Part shown: one piece after another, positions 15,168 through 23,321 of the stretch
How the letters are laid out: every line of letters starts with the position of its first letter
How positions within the stretch are numbered: position 1 is the stretch's first letter
Assembly: GCA_963767285.1 (NCBI GenBank)
Contig: CAVYDJ010000002.1
Location: forward strand, 620,001-684,000
Length of the DNA: 64,000 bases
Source: WHSW01 sp963767285
GTDB lineage: Bacteria > Actinomycetota > Thermoleophilia > Solirubrobacterales > 70-9
Direction: 5' to 3'
Notes under the pieces: model-generated
Database searches by the model: none
What the model was told of the DNA's origin: nothing
Seen by the model: only the letters and a program-made list of their open reading frames with translations
Translations under genes and position numbers: made by a program

Positions 15168-16988
15168 ATTGGCGCTACCGCGCTTGCGGTGGTGTGGATG
15201 TGGTGCGCCGCCACGGCCCGGGCTGCCGACGGCGACCTGGACCCGAACTTCGGAACCCTCGGCACAGTCGTCACGCCGGTCGGATCCGACGCGGACTCTT
15301 ACGCAGTCACGACCGACGCGCAGGGCCGGATCGTGGCGGTCGGAACCGCCGAGATGGCGGACCAGGACATGGCGGTCGCCCGCTACCTTCCGAACGGCGC
15401 CGTCGACGCCAGCTTCAGCGGCGACGGGATCGCGACGTTCGACCTCCCGGGCGGTGGCGACGAGGAGTTCGCGTATGCGGTGACGATCGACGCGGGCGGC
15501 GGCATTCTCGCGGCGGGTTGCGAAGGAGGATTCGGCTTTGTTGGGCTGTTTTGTGACGACTTCACCCTGATCCGCGTCAGCGGTAACGGGGCACTCGACA
15601 CCAGCTTCGGACCGCCCGGCTCGAGCGGCATCGTCAGGAGAGATCTCTATGGCCAGCAAGACACGGCCAACGCGATCGCGCTCGACGCGCAGGGGCGGAT
15701 CATCGTGGGGGGCACGAGCCGCGTCGGCGGCGACTACGACTTCGGCGTGGTCCGGTTCAGTTCCACGGGCAACCCGGACGCGAACTTTGGGACCGGGGGT
15801 AGGACGAACGTCGACTTCACCCCCGTCGGCTCTGACAATGACTATGCGAACGCGATGGTGATCGACGGGCAGGGCCGCATCGTGCTTGCGGGTGTCACGC
15901 GGCAGCCCTCGATCGACGACTTCGCGCTCGCCCGACTCAGCGGGGACGGCATACTCGACCCCGGCTTCGGCAATACCCCCGGGAAGCCGGGCCAGGTGAC
16001 CACCCCGATCGGTAGCGCGGACGACGTCGCGGACGCCGTGACGGTCGACGCTCAGGGCAGGATCGTCGCCGCCGGGCATGCGCAGATCGGCGCCAACGTC
16101 GAGCCTGCCCTGGCGCGCTACAACCCGGACGGCAGCCTCGACACCTCGTTTTCGGATGATGGGAAGGTGGTGACCCCGTCTCCGACCGGCGCGGGGGGCC
16201 TGGCCACCGGCGTCGGGATCGACTCGCAGGGGCGGATCGTCGCCGCGGGGTACGCGATCACACCCGGCACGGGTGCGTCCGTGCTTGTTTCGCGCTACGG
16301 GACGGGCGGGGCCCTCGATCAAGGATTCGGACAAGGAGGCACGACCACAGGACCGAGTGGGATCTGGCGAGCGGCCACGATCGACTCCGTGGACCGGATC
16401 GTAGTCGCAGGCAATGCACCCAGCGGTGGCAACGATGCCTTCGCGCTGGTCCGCCTGATCGGGGACGCGGTCGCTCCCACCGTGACCATCGGTTCGGGGC
16501 CTGCCGAGGGCTCGTTCACGAACGACCCGACCCCCATCTTCGACTTCACCGCGAGCGAGCCGGGCGGCACCTTCGGTTGCGGCTTCGACGGCCTCTCCGC
16601 GACGTGCGCCTCACCTTTCGCGCCGAGCGCTCCGCTCGGCGACGGCCGGCACACGTTCGCGGTCACCGCGACCGACCGCGCGGGCAACAACTCGGCCCCG
16701 ACAACCCGCACCTTCACCATTGACACTCGCGAGCCCGACGTCGACATCTCCGGCAAGGGGAAGGTCAAGACGCGCAAGAAGAAGGTTCGTGTCGAGCTGA
16801 AGATCGAGGCCTCGGAACCGGCCGAGCTCACGTGCGTCGTGGACAACGGGGGGGCGGAGGAGTGCGTAGGCAGGTTCGTAACCCCGAAGCTGAAGAGGGG
16901 CAAGCACACGGTCACGGTCACCGCCACCGATCAGGCGGGCAACGCGAGCACCGAGACCAAGACGATCAAGGTCGTCCGCAAGCGCTGA
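15168..16988 (+). CDS. Secreted delta-60 repeat protein with C-terminal Ig-like domains
   Basis: Delta-60 repeats fill residues of about 20-430 (GDLDPNFGTLGTV, YLPNGAVDASFSGDG, LSGDGILDPGFG, YNPDGSLDTSFSDDGKV). Two Ig-like modules follow: one with PTVTIGSGPAEGSFTNDPTP and DGRHTFAVTATDRAGNNS, and one with KHTVTVTATDQAGNAS. The start is uncertain. GTG 15189 cuts a signal peptide in half. An ATT at 15168 lies eight bases after GGAGG and gives IGATALAVVWMWCAATARA, a good signal peptide, so I chose it. The product is an exported surface protein of unknown function and, unlike its two paralogues at 3-8 kb, is unbroken. Confidence 0.75.
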   Translation: MGATALAVVWMWCAATARAADGDLDPNFGTLGTVVTPVGSDADSYAVTTDAQGRIVAVGTAEMADQDMAVARYLPNGAVDASFSGDGIATFDLPGGGDEEFAYAVTIDAGGGILAAGCEGGFGFVGLFCDDFTLIRVSGNGALDTSFGPPGSSGIVRRDLYGQQDTANAIALDAQGRIIVGGTSRVGGDYDFGVVRFSSTGNPDANFGTGGRTNVDFTPVGSDNDYANAMVIDGQGRIVLAGVTRQPSIDDFALARLSGDGILDPGFGNTPGKPGQVTTPIGSADDVADAVTVDAQGRIVAAGHAQIGANVEPALARYNPDGSLDTSFSDDGKVVTPSPTGAGGLATGVGIDSQGRIVAAGYAITPGTGASVLVSRYGTGGALDQGFGQGGTTTGPSGIWRAATIDSVDRIVVAGNAPSGGNDAFALVRLIGDAVAPTVTIGSGPAEGSFTNDPTPIFDFTASEPGGTFGCGFDGLSATCASPFAPSAPLGDGRHTFAVTATDRAGNNSAPTTRTFTIDTREPDVDISGKGKVKTRKKKVRVELKIEASEPAELTCVVDNGGAEECVGRFVTPKLKRGKHTVTVTATDQAGNASTETKTIKVVRKR

Positions 16989-17036
16989 CGAGTAGCTCGC
17001 TGCGGCGGCGGTGCCGGTGTTTGGCACCCTGCTCGG

Positions 17037-18221
17037 ATGCCGCTGACCGCTTACGGGGAGCTGCTGGCCAAGCGCCAGGTCCAGGTCGTGGTCGGCTCGA
17101 GCATCGTCGCGGGCCTCAGCGTCGGGGTCGCGCTGCCGATCGTGTTGCTCGTGCAGGAGGAGACCGGCTCGTTCGCCGACGCCGGCGCCGTGACCGCGGC
17201 ACTGGCGATCTCGAGCGCGGTCTCGAACCCCGTGCGCGGCCGGATGGTCGACCGTCACGGGCAGTCGCGGACGCTGCCGTGGTTCGCGGTCAGTTCCGCG
17301 GCCGGGCTCTTCGCGCTGGTGGCGACGACCCTCGCCGGCGCCCCGCTCGTCGTGCCGATCCTCTGCGCCGTTATCGCCGGCTGCCTGCACGCGCCGCTGC
17401 TCTCCTCGACCCAGCCGCTGTGGGCGGACCTCGTCGACGATCCCGAGCAGCTCACGAGCGCGTACGCGCTGCAGGCGATCCTGCTCGAGGTCTTCTTCAT
17501 CGCCGGTCCGCTGGCCGCCGCCGCCCTGATCGCGCTCGGCTCCCCGGCAGCGGCCGTGATCGCCATCGCGACGGCCGAGATGCTCGGCGTGCTTGCCTTC
17601 GCCGCCACGCCCGCATCGCGCGCCTGGCGAAGCGGGAAGCGCACCGTCGGGCGCGCCGGGGCGATGGCGAGCGCCGGGATGCGCGTCCTGGTCTCGACCG
17701 ACGTCCCGATCGGGGCGATGTTCGGCGCCCTCGATATCGCCGTGCCCGCGTTCGCGAAGGCGCACGGGGCCGCCGCCGCGGCCGGCGCGGTGCTGGCGGC
17801 GCTGGCGGTCGGCAGCATGATCGGCGGGGTCGTCTACGGATCGCGGACCCGGCGCGCGACTGCAAGGCGCTACGCGCTGCTGATCGCGATCATGGCCGCG
17901 CTGACCTTGCCGCTGGCCACCGCCGACACGATCGTCGTGCTGGCCGTCCTGATGGGGGTCGCCGGCCTGCTGGTCGCGCCGATGAACAGCGTCGGGCTCG
18001 CGCTGATCGCCGACGTCGCGCCCACCGGGACCGCGGCCGAGGCGATGGCATGGACCGGCGCCGCCTACCAGGGCGGCTTGGCGATCGGCATTGCGCTCGC
18101 CGCGGCGATCGTCGACGAGGCCGGGACGACCACCGTGTTTCTGATCGCGTTCGGATTCGCTGCGCTCGCTGCGTTGATCGCCTGGCTCGGGGGCCGGGCG
18201 CTATCGACGCCGGCGCGGTAG
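17037..18221 (+). CDS. MFS transporter
   Basis: The 394-residue protein has about twelve hydrophobic helices. The loop RGRMVDRHGQSRTLPW is the motif-A-like loop between helices 2 and 3 of the major facilitator superfamily. The second half contains APMNSVGLALIADVAPTG, typical of efflux members. The substrate cannot be told. It starts at ATG 17037, has no convincing Shine-Dalgarno sequence, and overlaps the stop of a convergent remnant gene by 21 bases. Confidence 0.8.
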   Translation: MPLTAYGELLAKRQVQVVVGSSIVAGLSVGVALPIVLLVQEETGSFADAGAVTAALAISSAVSNPVRGRMVDRHGQSRTLPWFAVSSAAGLFALVATTLAGAPLVVPILCAVIAGCLHAPLLSSTQPLWADLVDDPEQLTSAYALQAILLEVFFIAGPLAAAALIALGSPAAAVIAIATAEMLGVLAFAATPASRAWRSGKRTVGRAGAMASAGMRVLVSTDVPIGAMFGALDIAVPAFAKAHGAAAAAGAVLAALAVGSMIGGVVYGSRTRRATARRYALLIAIMAALTLPLATADTIVVLAVLMGVAGLLVAPMNSVGLALIADVAPTGTAAEAMAWTGAAYQGGLAIGIALAAAIVDEAGTTTVFLIAFGFAALAALIAWLGGRALSTPAR

Positions 18222-18377
18222 CCAGCGCCCGACGTCGTTCATGTAGCGCTCGTAGTCCGCGCCGAATCGCCGCACCAGAACGGGCTCCTCGACCAGCGGC
18301 AGGAGGATGACCGCCGGGATCACGACCGTGGCCACGAAGGGCAGCGCCAGGATCGCCCTCGCCACACGCCAGCTCAT
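18201..18377 (-). pseudogene. Internally deleted isoprenylcysteine methyltransferase (ICMT)-like gene remnant
   Basis: The 58-residue reading starts with a first membrane helix (MSWRVARAILALPFVATVV) and jumps directly to the family's C-terminal motif (EEPVLVRRFGADYERYMNDV, then GRWLPR). In ICMT/PEMT-type methyltransferases about 90 residues separate these parts and include the SAM-binding core around GPYRYVRNPMY. That core is absent here, so activity is not expected. The gene overlaps the end of the convergent MFS gene. It could be an in-frame deletion or, less likely, a real small membrane protein. Confidence 0.6.
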
Positions 18378-18507
18378 CCCGCCGATCCTACGCTGCGGCG
18401 CGAGCCGGGTTGCACGCCTGAAGCCGGGCTCGAAAGTGGTCGAAGGTCGCTACGAGCAACAAATCCTTGACCAGATGCCAGCGCTTCAGAAGAACTTTGT
18501 TAGTGTC

Positions 18508-18647
18508 GCCCCTCGCTTAATCCCCGCCGCATACCGCGGGGAGCGGGGGACCCAATGAGGGCGTTCCCTTCGGGGCGAATCGCGAGCTTCTGCCGCGTAG
18601 CGCCGGACCTTCCGGCGCGAGCCCGTCAGCTAACCCCGTCAGCGCCA
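18508..18647 (+). ncRNA. c-di-AMP riboswitch (ydaO-yuaA class)
   Basis: The conserved blocks appear in order: CGCTTAATCC, GGGGAGCGGGGGACCCAA, a short block starting GAGGGCG, GGGGCGAATCGC, GTAGCGCCGGACCTTCCGGC and CGAGCCCGTCAGCTAACCCC. These match the aptamer that binds cyclic di-AMP and usually switches off genes for wall hydrolases and potassium transport. It lies directly before a peptidoglycan-binding/RlpA-like gene, a typical actinobacterial context. The aptamer ends only about six bases before the ATG, leaving no room for a terminator or a separate ribosome binding site. Confidence 0.9.
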
Positions 18648-18653
18648 ACACGG

Positions 18654-19328
18654 ATGCACAAGCTTCGGACTCGCAAAGCCATCGTTGCGCTGGTCACGCT
18701 CGCCGTGATGCCCGTCGCCGTCGCCGGGGCCTCGAGTGGCGGCACCAGCGCGGCCGGCTCCGGCGGCACCGGCGCCGGCGGCGGCACGGGGACGACCCCG
18801 GTCACCCCGGGATGCCCGAACCCCCAACTGGGCAAGCGCACGCTGCGGCTCGGCGACTGCGGTGGCGACGTCGCGACCCTCAACTGGATCCTGAAGGCGA
18901 AGGACTACGGCAGCCCCGCGCTCCACTCCCAGTTCGCGGCGACCACGCAGGCCGCGGTCGAGTTGTTCCAGCGCGACGCCGATCTGGCCGTCAACGGCGT
19001 GGTCGACGGTGAGACCACCGACGCGATCGTCAACGCGATGCCGCCGCAGCTTGCCACCTGGTACGGCCCGGGCTTCTTCGGCAACCAGACGGCCTGTGGC
19101 CAGACGCTGACCAGGACGACGCCCGGCGTCGCCCACAAGACACTTCCCTGCGGGTCGAAGGTGGTCCTTCACTACAACGGCCGCTTCGTCCGCACTACCG
19201 TGATCGACCGCGGCCCGTTCGCCAACGGCGCCAAGTGGGACCTCACGCAGGCGACCGCGCAGAAGCTCCGCTTCACCTACACGGACGAGATCCGGGTCGC
19301 GAAGCTCGCCGCGCCGACGGTCAAGTAG
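18654..19328 (+). CDS. Exported peptidoglycan-binding and RlpA-like (double-psi barrel) protein
   Basis: A signal peptide (AIVALVTLAVMPVAVAGA) and a Gly/Ser/Thr linker precede a PG_binding_1 domain (LRLGDCGGDVATLNWILKAK, FAATTQAAVELFQRDADLAV, GVVDGETTDAI). An RlpA-like double-psi barrel follows, with TWYGPGFFGNQTACGQTLT, LPCGSKVVLHYNG and the catalytic-type TTVIDRGPFANGAKWDLT. RlpA relatives cleave or bind denuded glycan strands, so a role in cell-wall turnover is likely. ATG 18654 is chosen because an upstream start would read through the riboswitch. Expression is probably controlled by c-di-AMP. Confidence 0.88.
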   Translation: MHKLRTRKAIVALVTLAVMPVAVAGASSGGTSAAGSGGTGAGGGTGTTPVTPGCPNPQLGKRTLRLGDCGGDVATLNWILKAKDYGSPALHSQFAATTQAAVELFQRDADLAVNGVVDGETTDAIVNAMPPQLATWYGPGFFGNQTACGQTLTRTTPGVAHKTLPCGSKVVLHYNGRFVRTTVIDRGPFANGAKWDLTQATAQKLRFTYTDEIRVAKLAAPTVK

Positions 19329-19895
19329 CTACGCGGCCGCCGGCAAGACCGCCGAATCGACCTGGTCCTGGGGCAGCGCGGCGGCGTTGGCGATCAGGCA
19401 CTGGAACTCGTTCATCGCCACCTGCGCGATCGCCTCGAGCAGCTGCTCGTCGGTCCAATCGTGCTCCCGCGCCTCTTCACCCAGGTGCTGATCCGGACGC
19501 CCGTTGGTGTCCAGCAGCGCCTCGAGGAACGTGAGCAGCGCCTGCTCCTTCGGGTCACCCGACTGGAAGCGGCGGGCGCGCGTGACCTCGTCGATCCCGA
19601 GGCCGGCGGCGCGTGCCGTGCGCGCGTGCTGGGCGATCGAGTACGAGTCCCCGCGGCGCTCGGCGACGGCAAGGGCGATTCGCTCGCGGGTCGCCTGGGG
19701 AAGGCTCCCGCCTCGCAGCTCGTGGCGCATCCGCGCGTACGCGCGAAGGGCCGCAGGCGCACCGGCGAGGACGCCGACGAACTTCGAGATCTCTCCGGCG
19801 GCGCCGTGGACGCTCTTGAGGATCTTGACGCTGCCCTCGGGGGCGGTGAGCTCGTCGTGGATATGAAAGCGGCTGACGTCGGTCTTGATGGTCAT
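19329..19895 (-). CDS. Carboxymuconolactone decarboxylase/AhpD-family protein without the CxxC pair
   Basis: The 188-residue protein has the family's helical core (TRERIALAVAERRGDSYSIA followed by QHARTARAAGLG). In AhpD relatives that position reads Cys-x-x-Cys before the His. Here the two positions are Asp and Ser, so peroxidase-linked thiol chemistry is not possible by the known mechanism. The rest (FLEALLDTNGR, LLEAIAQVAMNEFQCLIANA) fits the peroxidase-related subgroup. It stops two bases after the convergent RlpA-like gene. Confidence 0.75.
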   Translation of the reverse strand: MTIKTDVSRFHIHDELTAPEGSVKILKSVHGAAGEISKFVGVLAGAPAALRAYARMRHELRGGSLPQATRERIALAVAERRGDSYSIAQHARTARAAGLGIDEVTRARRFQSGDPKEQALLTFLEALLDTNGRPDQHLGEEAREHDWTDEQLLEAIAQVAMNEFQCLIANAAALPQDQVDSAVLPAAA

Positions 19896-20069
19896 GTTGG
19901 GGCTCCTCCATCGGCCGGGTCTTTATCCGGCCGTTATCCTGCCTTTACTTTACTTTTAGCCCATTACTTACCTAACATAAGCACCCTACAACGGGGCGAT
20001 CCGAAAAGCAAATCTCTGGACCAACTACTAGTACGCAGCCCGGTTCATCACGGATAACCTTCCGGGCCG
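19896..20069. promoter_or_regulatory. AT-rich divergent promoter region upstream of glnA
   Basis: The tract CTTTACTTTACTTTTAGCCC and the following TTACTTACCTAACATAAG make this one of the most AT-rich gaps in the window. It must hold the glnA promoter and that of the minus-strand AhpD-like gene. CATAAG near 19976 is a possible -10 for glnA. I see no clear GlnR or other operator. Confidence 0.4.
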
Positions 20070-21428
20070 ATGGCAGACGAGCCCAAGCGGCCGGAGAGCG
20101 CCGAGGACGTGGTCGCGGCCGTGCGTGAGCACGATGTCCGCTTCATCCGCCTGTGGTTCACCGACGTGCTCGGCCAGCTGAAGTCGTTCTCGATCAACGC
20201 CTCGGAGCTCGAGGACGCGTTCGAGGGCGGGATGGGGTTCGACGGCTCCTCGATCACGGGGTTCAACCCGATCGAGGAGTCGGACATGATCGCGATGCCA
20301 GACCCGCAGACGTTCGCGGTTCTGCCGTGGCGCCCGGGTGAGAAGGCGACCGGGCGGATGTTCTGCGACGTCCAGGTGCCGGGGGGCGAGCCGTACGAGG
20401 GCGATCCCCGGTGGATCCTGCGCCGGGCGCTGAAGCGCGCCGAGGACATGGGCTTCGATGCCTACAACATCGGGCCCGAGCTCGAGTACTTCTACTTCAA
20501 GGGCTCGAAGCCCGAGGGCGGCATCCCCGAGGTGCTCGACGAGGGCGGCTACTTCGACCTGACGACGCTCGACGCCGGCTCCGACGTGCGGCGCGAGACG
20601 ATCCTCGCCCTCGAGCAGCTCGGCATCCACGTCGAGTACGCGCACCACGAGGTCGGGCCCTCCCAGCACGAGGTCGACATGCGTTACAAGGACGCGCTCG
20701 CGATGTCCGACGACTGCATGACGTACCGGATCACGGTCAAGGAGTACGCGATGAAGTTCGGCATGCACGCGACCTTCATGCCGAAGCCGCTGTTCGGTGA
20801 GAACGGCTCCGGCATGCACGTGCACCAGTCGCTCTCGGCGGACGGCCGCAACGCCTTCTACGACGCCGACGACCAGTACTTCCTGTCCGACACCGCGAAG
20901 GCCTTCATCGCCGGCCAGCTGCGCCACGCCCGCGAGATCGCGCCGCTGTTCGCCCAGTGGGTCAACTCCTACAAGCGCCTCGTCCCCGGATTCGAGGCGC
21001 CCGTCTACCTGGCCTGGTCACGGCGCAACCGCTCGGCTCTGATCCGGGTGCCGCTCTACCACCCGGGCAAGGAGGCGGCCACCCGGGCCGAGCTGCGCTG
21101 CCCCGACCCTGCCTGCAACCCGTACCTGTGCTTCGCCGGGATGCTCCACGCCGGCCTGGAGGGGATCGAGCATGGCTACGAGCTGCCCGAGCCGATGGAG
21201 CAGAACCTCTACCACCTGACTCCGGAGGAGCGGGCGCAGCGCGGCATCGAGCAGCTGCCCGAGACGCTCGGCGAGGCGATCGAGATCGCCGCGGAGTCCG
21301 AGCTCGTCCTGCGGATCCTCGGCGAGCACACCTTCAAGCGCTTCATCGAGATCAAGCGCGAGGAGTGGGAGGAGTACCGCGTCCAGGTCACGCCCTGGGA
21401 GCTCGACCGCTTCCTCTCGATCCTCTAG
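20070..21428 (+). CDS. glnA: Type I glutamine synthetase
   Basis: It forms glutamine from glutamate, ammonia and ATP. Motifs in order are the beta-grasp GFDGSSITGFNPIEESDM (about residues 56-73), GPELEYFYF, HHEVGPSQHEVD, the ATP-site segment KPLFGENGSGMHVHQS and the RSALIRVP loop. At 452 residues it is the shorter I-alpha form. The region matching the adenylylation tyrosine reads NLYHLTPEERAQRG, so control by feedback and a binding protein seems more likely than by GlnE, but this is inference. It overlaps the stop of a convergent hydrolase by four bases. Confidence 0.93.
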   Translation: MADEPKRPESAEDVVAAVREHDVRFIRLWFTDVLGQLKSFSINASELEDAFEGGMGFDGSSITGFNPIEESDMIAMPDPQTFAVLPWRPGEKATGRMFCDVQVPGGEPYEGDPRWILRRALKRAEDMGFDAYNIGPELEYFYFKGSKPEGGIPEVLDEGGYFDLTTLDAGSDVRRETILALEQLGIHVEYAHHEVGPSQHEVDMRYKDALAMSDDCMTYRITVKEYAMKFGMHATFMPKPLFGENGSGMHVHQSLSADGRNAFYDADDQYFLSDTAKAFIAGQLRHAREIAPLFAQWVNSYKRLVPGFEAPVYLAWSRRNRSALIRVPLYHPGKEAATRAELRCPDPACNPYLCFAGMLHAGLEGIEHGYELPEPMEQNLYHLTPEERAQRGIEQLPETLGEAIEIAAESELVLRILGEHTFKRFIEIKREEWEEYRVQVTPWELDRFLSIL

Positions 21429-23260
21429 CGCGGTAAGCGGCGCACCGGCAGGCGTGCGCGCAGGTTCGTCAGCTCGATCGTGAACTGGTCGTTTGAGGCG
21501 CGGGAGTAGGGGATGTCGTTGCCGAGCAGCTCGAGCTTGATCGTGTGGCCCGGCTTGTAGCGCCAAGCGGCCGGGTGGAGCTGCCATGTCGCGGCGCCCT
21601 GCGCGGCGGGGCGGAAGCTGCCACGGGCGACCAGCAGCTGGCTCGAGTCGTCGGGCGCAACATCCCAGAGCCGCCCGGCGATCTGGGATCCGGTCGGCTC
21701 GGCGCCGTCGATCGCAAGCTCGGCGCGGATCCTGACGGCGCCGATCAGGGTCACGGCGCGGCCGGGGCGAACGGTCTTCGCGAGCGTCACGGTGCCCGGC
21801 GCCTTGGCCGGGTCGACCTCGACGCAGGCGTTGCCGCCGCCCGTGACCGGGTCGAGCGCCGTTCCCACGGTCGGATCGCCGCCGCTGGAGCTGATCGTGC
21901 CGGGTTCGGCGGCGCGGAGCGCGATCGCGCCGCGTGAGAGCTCCGCGAAGCTCGGCGCGCGCATCGGCCGGCGCGTCGGCTGCGTGCGCGGACAGCTCTG
22001 CACGTAGGCGGCGACGCCCTCGCGCGCCCTGCCCTCGCCCTGGAGGAAGCTGTCCATCCAGGCGTGGATCGCGCGGATCAGGGCCTTGCGCTCGTTGGCC
22101 TTGTTCGACGCGCGCTGGTGGCCGAAGTCGCCGAGCAGGACGGAGAGGGGGACGTCGGGGAACCGGCGCTGGGTCCGGTTCGCAAACCGCAGCGACTCGT
22201 CGGCGGGGAAGAGGTCGTCGGTAAAGCCGGCCGAGATCAGCAGCGGGGCGGGTCCGCTGCCGGTCGGCACGTAGTAGGCGGAGTGGTAGCGCGCCAGCAG
22301 GTCGACCACCGCCTGCGCGTCGGCGTCGTCGTAGGGCTCGCCCTGGTCGGTGCGTGTGACCCAGTGGGCGACATCGGCCTCGGGATCGAGGCCCGGAGGC
22401 GCCAGGAAGCCCATCGGCCGCCCCGGGACGAACGGCTCGCCCACCGGCTGGCCCGGCCCGGTCGCCGTCTGCGCGGCGAGGAAGATCGCGTTGACGAATG
22501 TCTGTTTCTCGACGCCGACCGGGTCGGTGGCCGTCGCCATGTCCGTGACCCCGGTTGACGAGACGCGCCCGTTCGGCGCCGCGGCCGAGACCAGGTCGCT
22601 CCAGGGGATCACGGGCGCGGCGGCTGCCACCCGCAGCGGCGTGCCGCCGGGACTCGACCAGGGGGCCAGCGAGCCGTCCTGGAGCATCACCCGGTCGCGC
22701 AGAGCCGCCAGCATCAGCGTCTGGCCGCCGCCGTAGCTGTCCCCGGTCACGCCGATCGCGTCGGGATCCGCGGTGCCGTCGTCGACCAGAAGGCCGATGA
22801 GCTCCTGAATGTCGCGAGCCTCGTAGCGGACGTCGGCGAGGTGGATGTAGCCGCTTGCGCAGGCGACCGGGTTGGCGAGCCGCGCATCCGGGGTGCCGCA
22901 GGATCCCCAGAGGCCGCGGGCGGTGAAGGTGAGCACGGCATAGCCGGCGCGAGCCCACTCGAAGGCGTTGCCGGTGTAGGCGGTCTCGTCGGGGTTCAGG
23001 TACTCGTACTTGGAGTTGCCGAACCCGTGCACGAGGACGACGAGCGGCAGCGGCCCGGTCGCCGCATCGCCCGGAAGCGTCACCGTGGTGTCGAGCGGCA
23101 CCCCGTCCCAGGTCGGGACCAGCCCGGAGCACGAATAGACGCCCTCGGCCGGGCCGCAATCGGTCAGCCCGAGTGGGGTCGCCGCCGCGCCGGCGCCGGC
23201 GGGGGCCGCGAGCAGCCCGAGCAGCGAGGCGGCGAGGAGGGTCGAGAGGCGGATTCGCAC
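21425..23260 (-). CDS. Secreted CocE/NonD-type (X-Pro dipeptidyl-peptidase family) hydrolase
   Basis: A signal peptide ending AGAGAAA leads to an S15-type alpha/beta hydrolase. LVVLVHGFGNSKYEYL carries the oxyanion region, GVTGDSYGGGQ the nucleophile Ser175, LISAGFTDDLFPADES the acid and LLGDFGHQRAS the histidine. A C-terminal jelly-roll (PepX_C-like) runs from about residue 430, with AGRLWDVAPDDSSQLLVARG and HTIKLELLGNDIPYSRAS. Relatives cleave acyl or proline-linked substrates. The substrate here is unknown. The start is GTG 23260. Confidence 0.85.
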   Translation of the reverse strand: MRIRLSTLLAASLLGLLAAPAGAGAAATPLGLTDCGPAEGVYSCSGLVPTWDGVPLDTTVTLPGDAATGPLPLVVLVHGFGNSKYEYLNPDETAYTGNAFEWARAGYAVLTFTARGLWGSCGTPDARLANPVACASGYIHLADVRYEARDIQELIGLLVDDGTADPDAIGVTGDSYGGGQTLMLAALRDRVMLQDGSLAPWSSPGGTPLRVAAAAPVIPWSDLVSAAAPNGRVSSTGVTDMATATDPVGVEKQTFVNAIFLAAQTATGPGQPVGEPFVPGRPMGFLAPPGLDPEADVAHWVTRTDQGEPYDDADAQAVVDLLARYHSAYYVPTGSGPAPLLISAGFTDDLFPADESLRFANRTQRRFPDVPLSVLLGDFGHQRASNKANERKALIRAIHAWMDSFLQGEGRAREGVAAYVQSCPRTQPTRRPMRAPSFAELSRGAIALRAAEPGTISSSGGDPTVGTALDPVTGGGNACVEVDPAKAPGTVTLAKTVRPGRAVTLIGAVRIRAELAIDGAEPTGSQIAGRLWDVAPDDSSQLLVARGSFRPAAQGAATWQLHPAAWRYKPGHTIKLELLGNDIPYSRASNDQFTIELTNLRARLPVRRLPR

Positions 23261-23321
23261 CCCCTCAGTCTCACGTCCAAGCGTCGCGTCCGCGCCACTA
23301 AAGGTTCGTGCCTGGGCGCCG

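Noticed and set aside
15096..16334. Open frame of 412 codons on the minus strand
   Set aside because: It lies opposite the delta-60 gene, has Arg/Val/Asp-rich low-complexity composition and no domain. It is a shadow frame caused by high GC.
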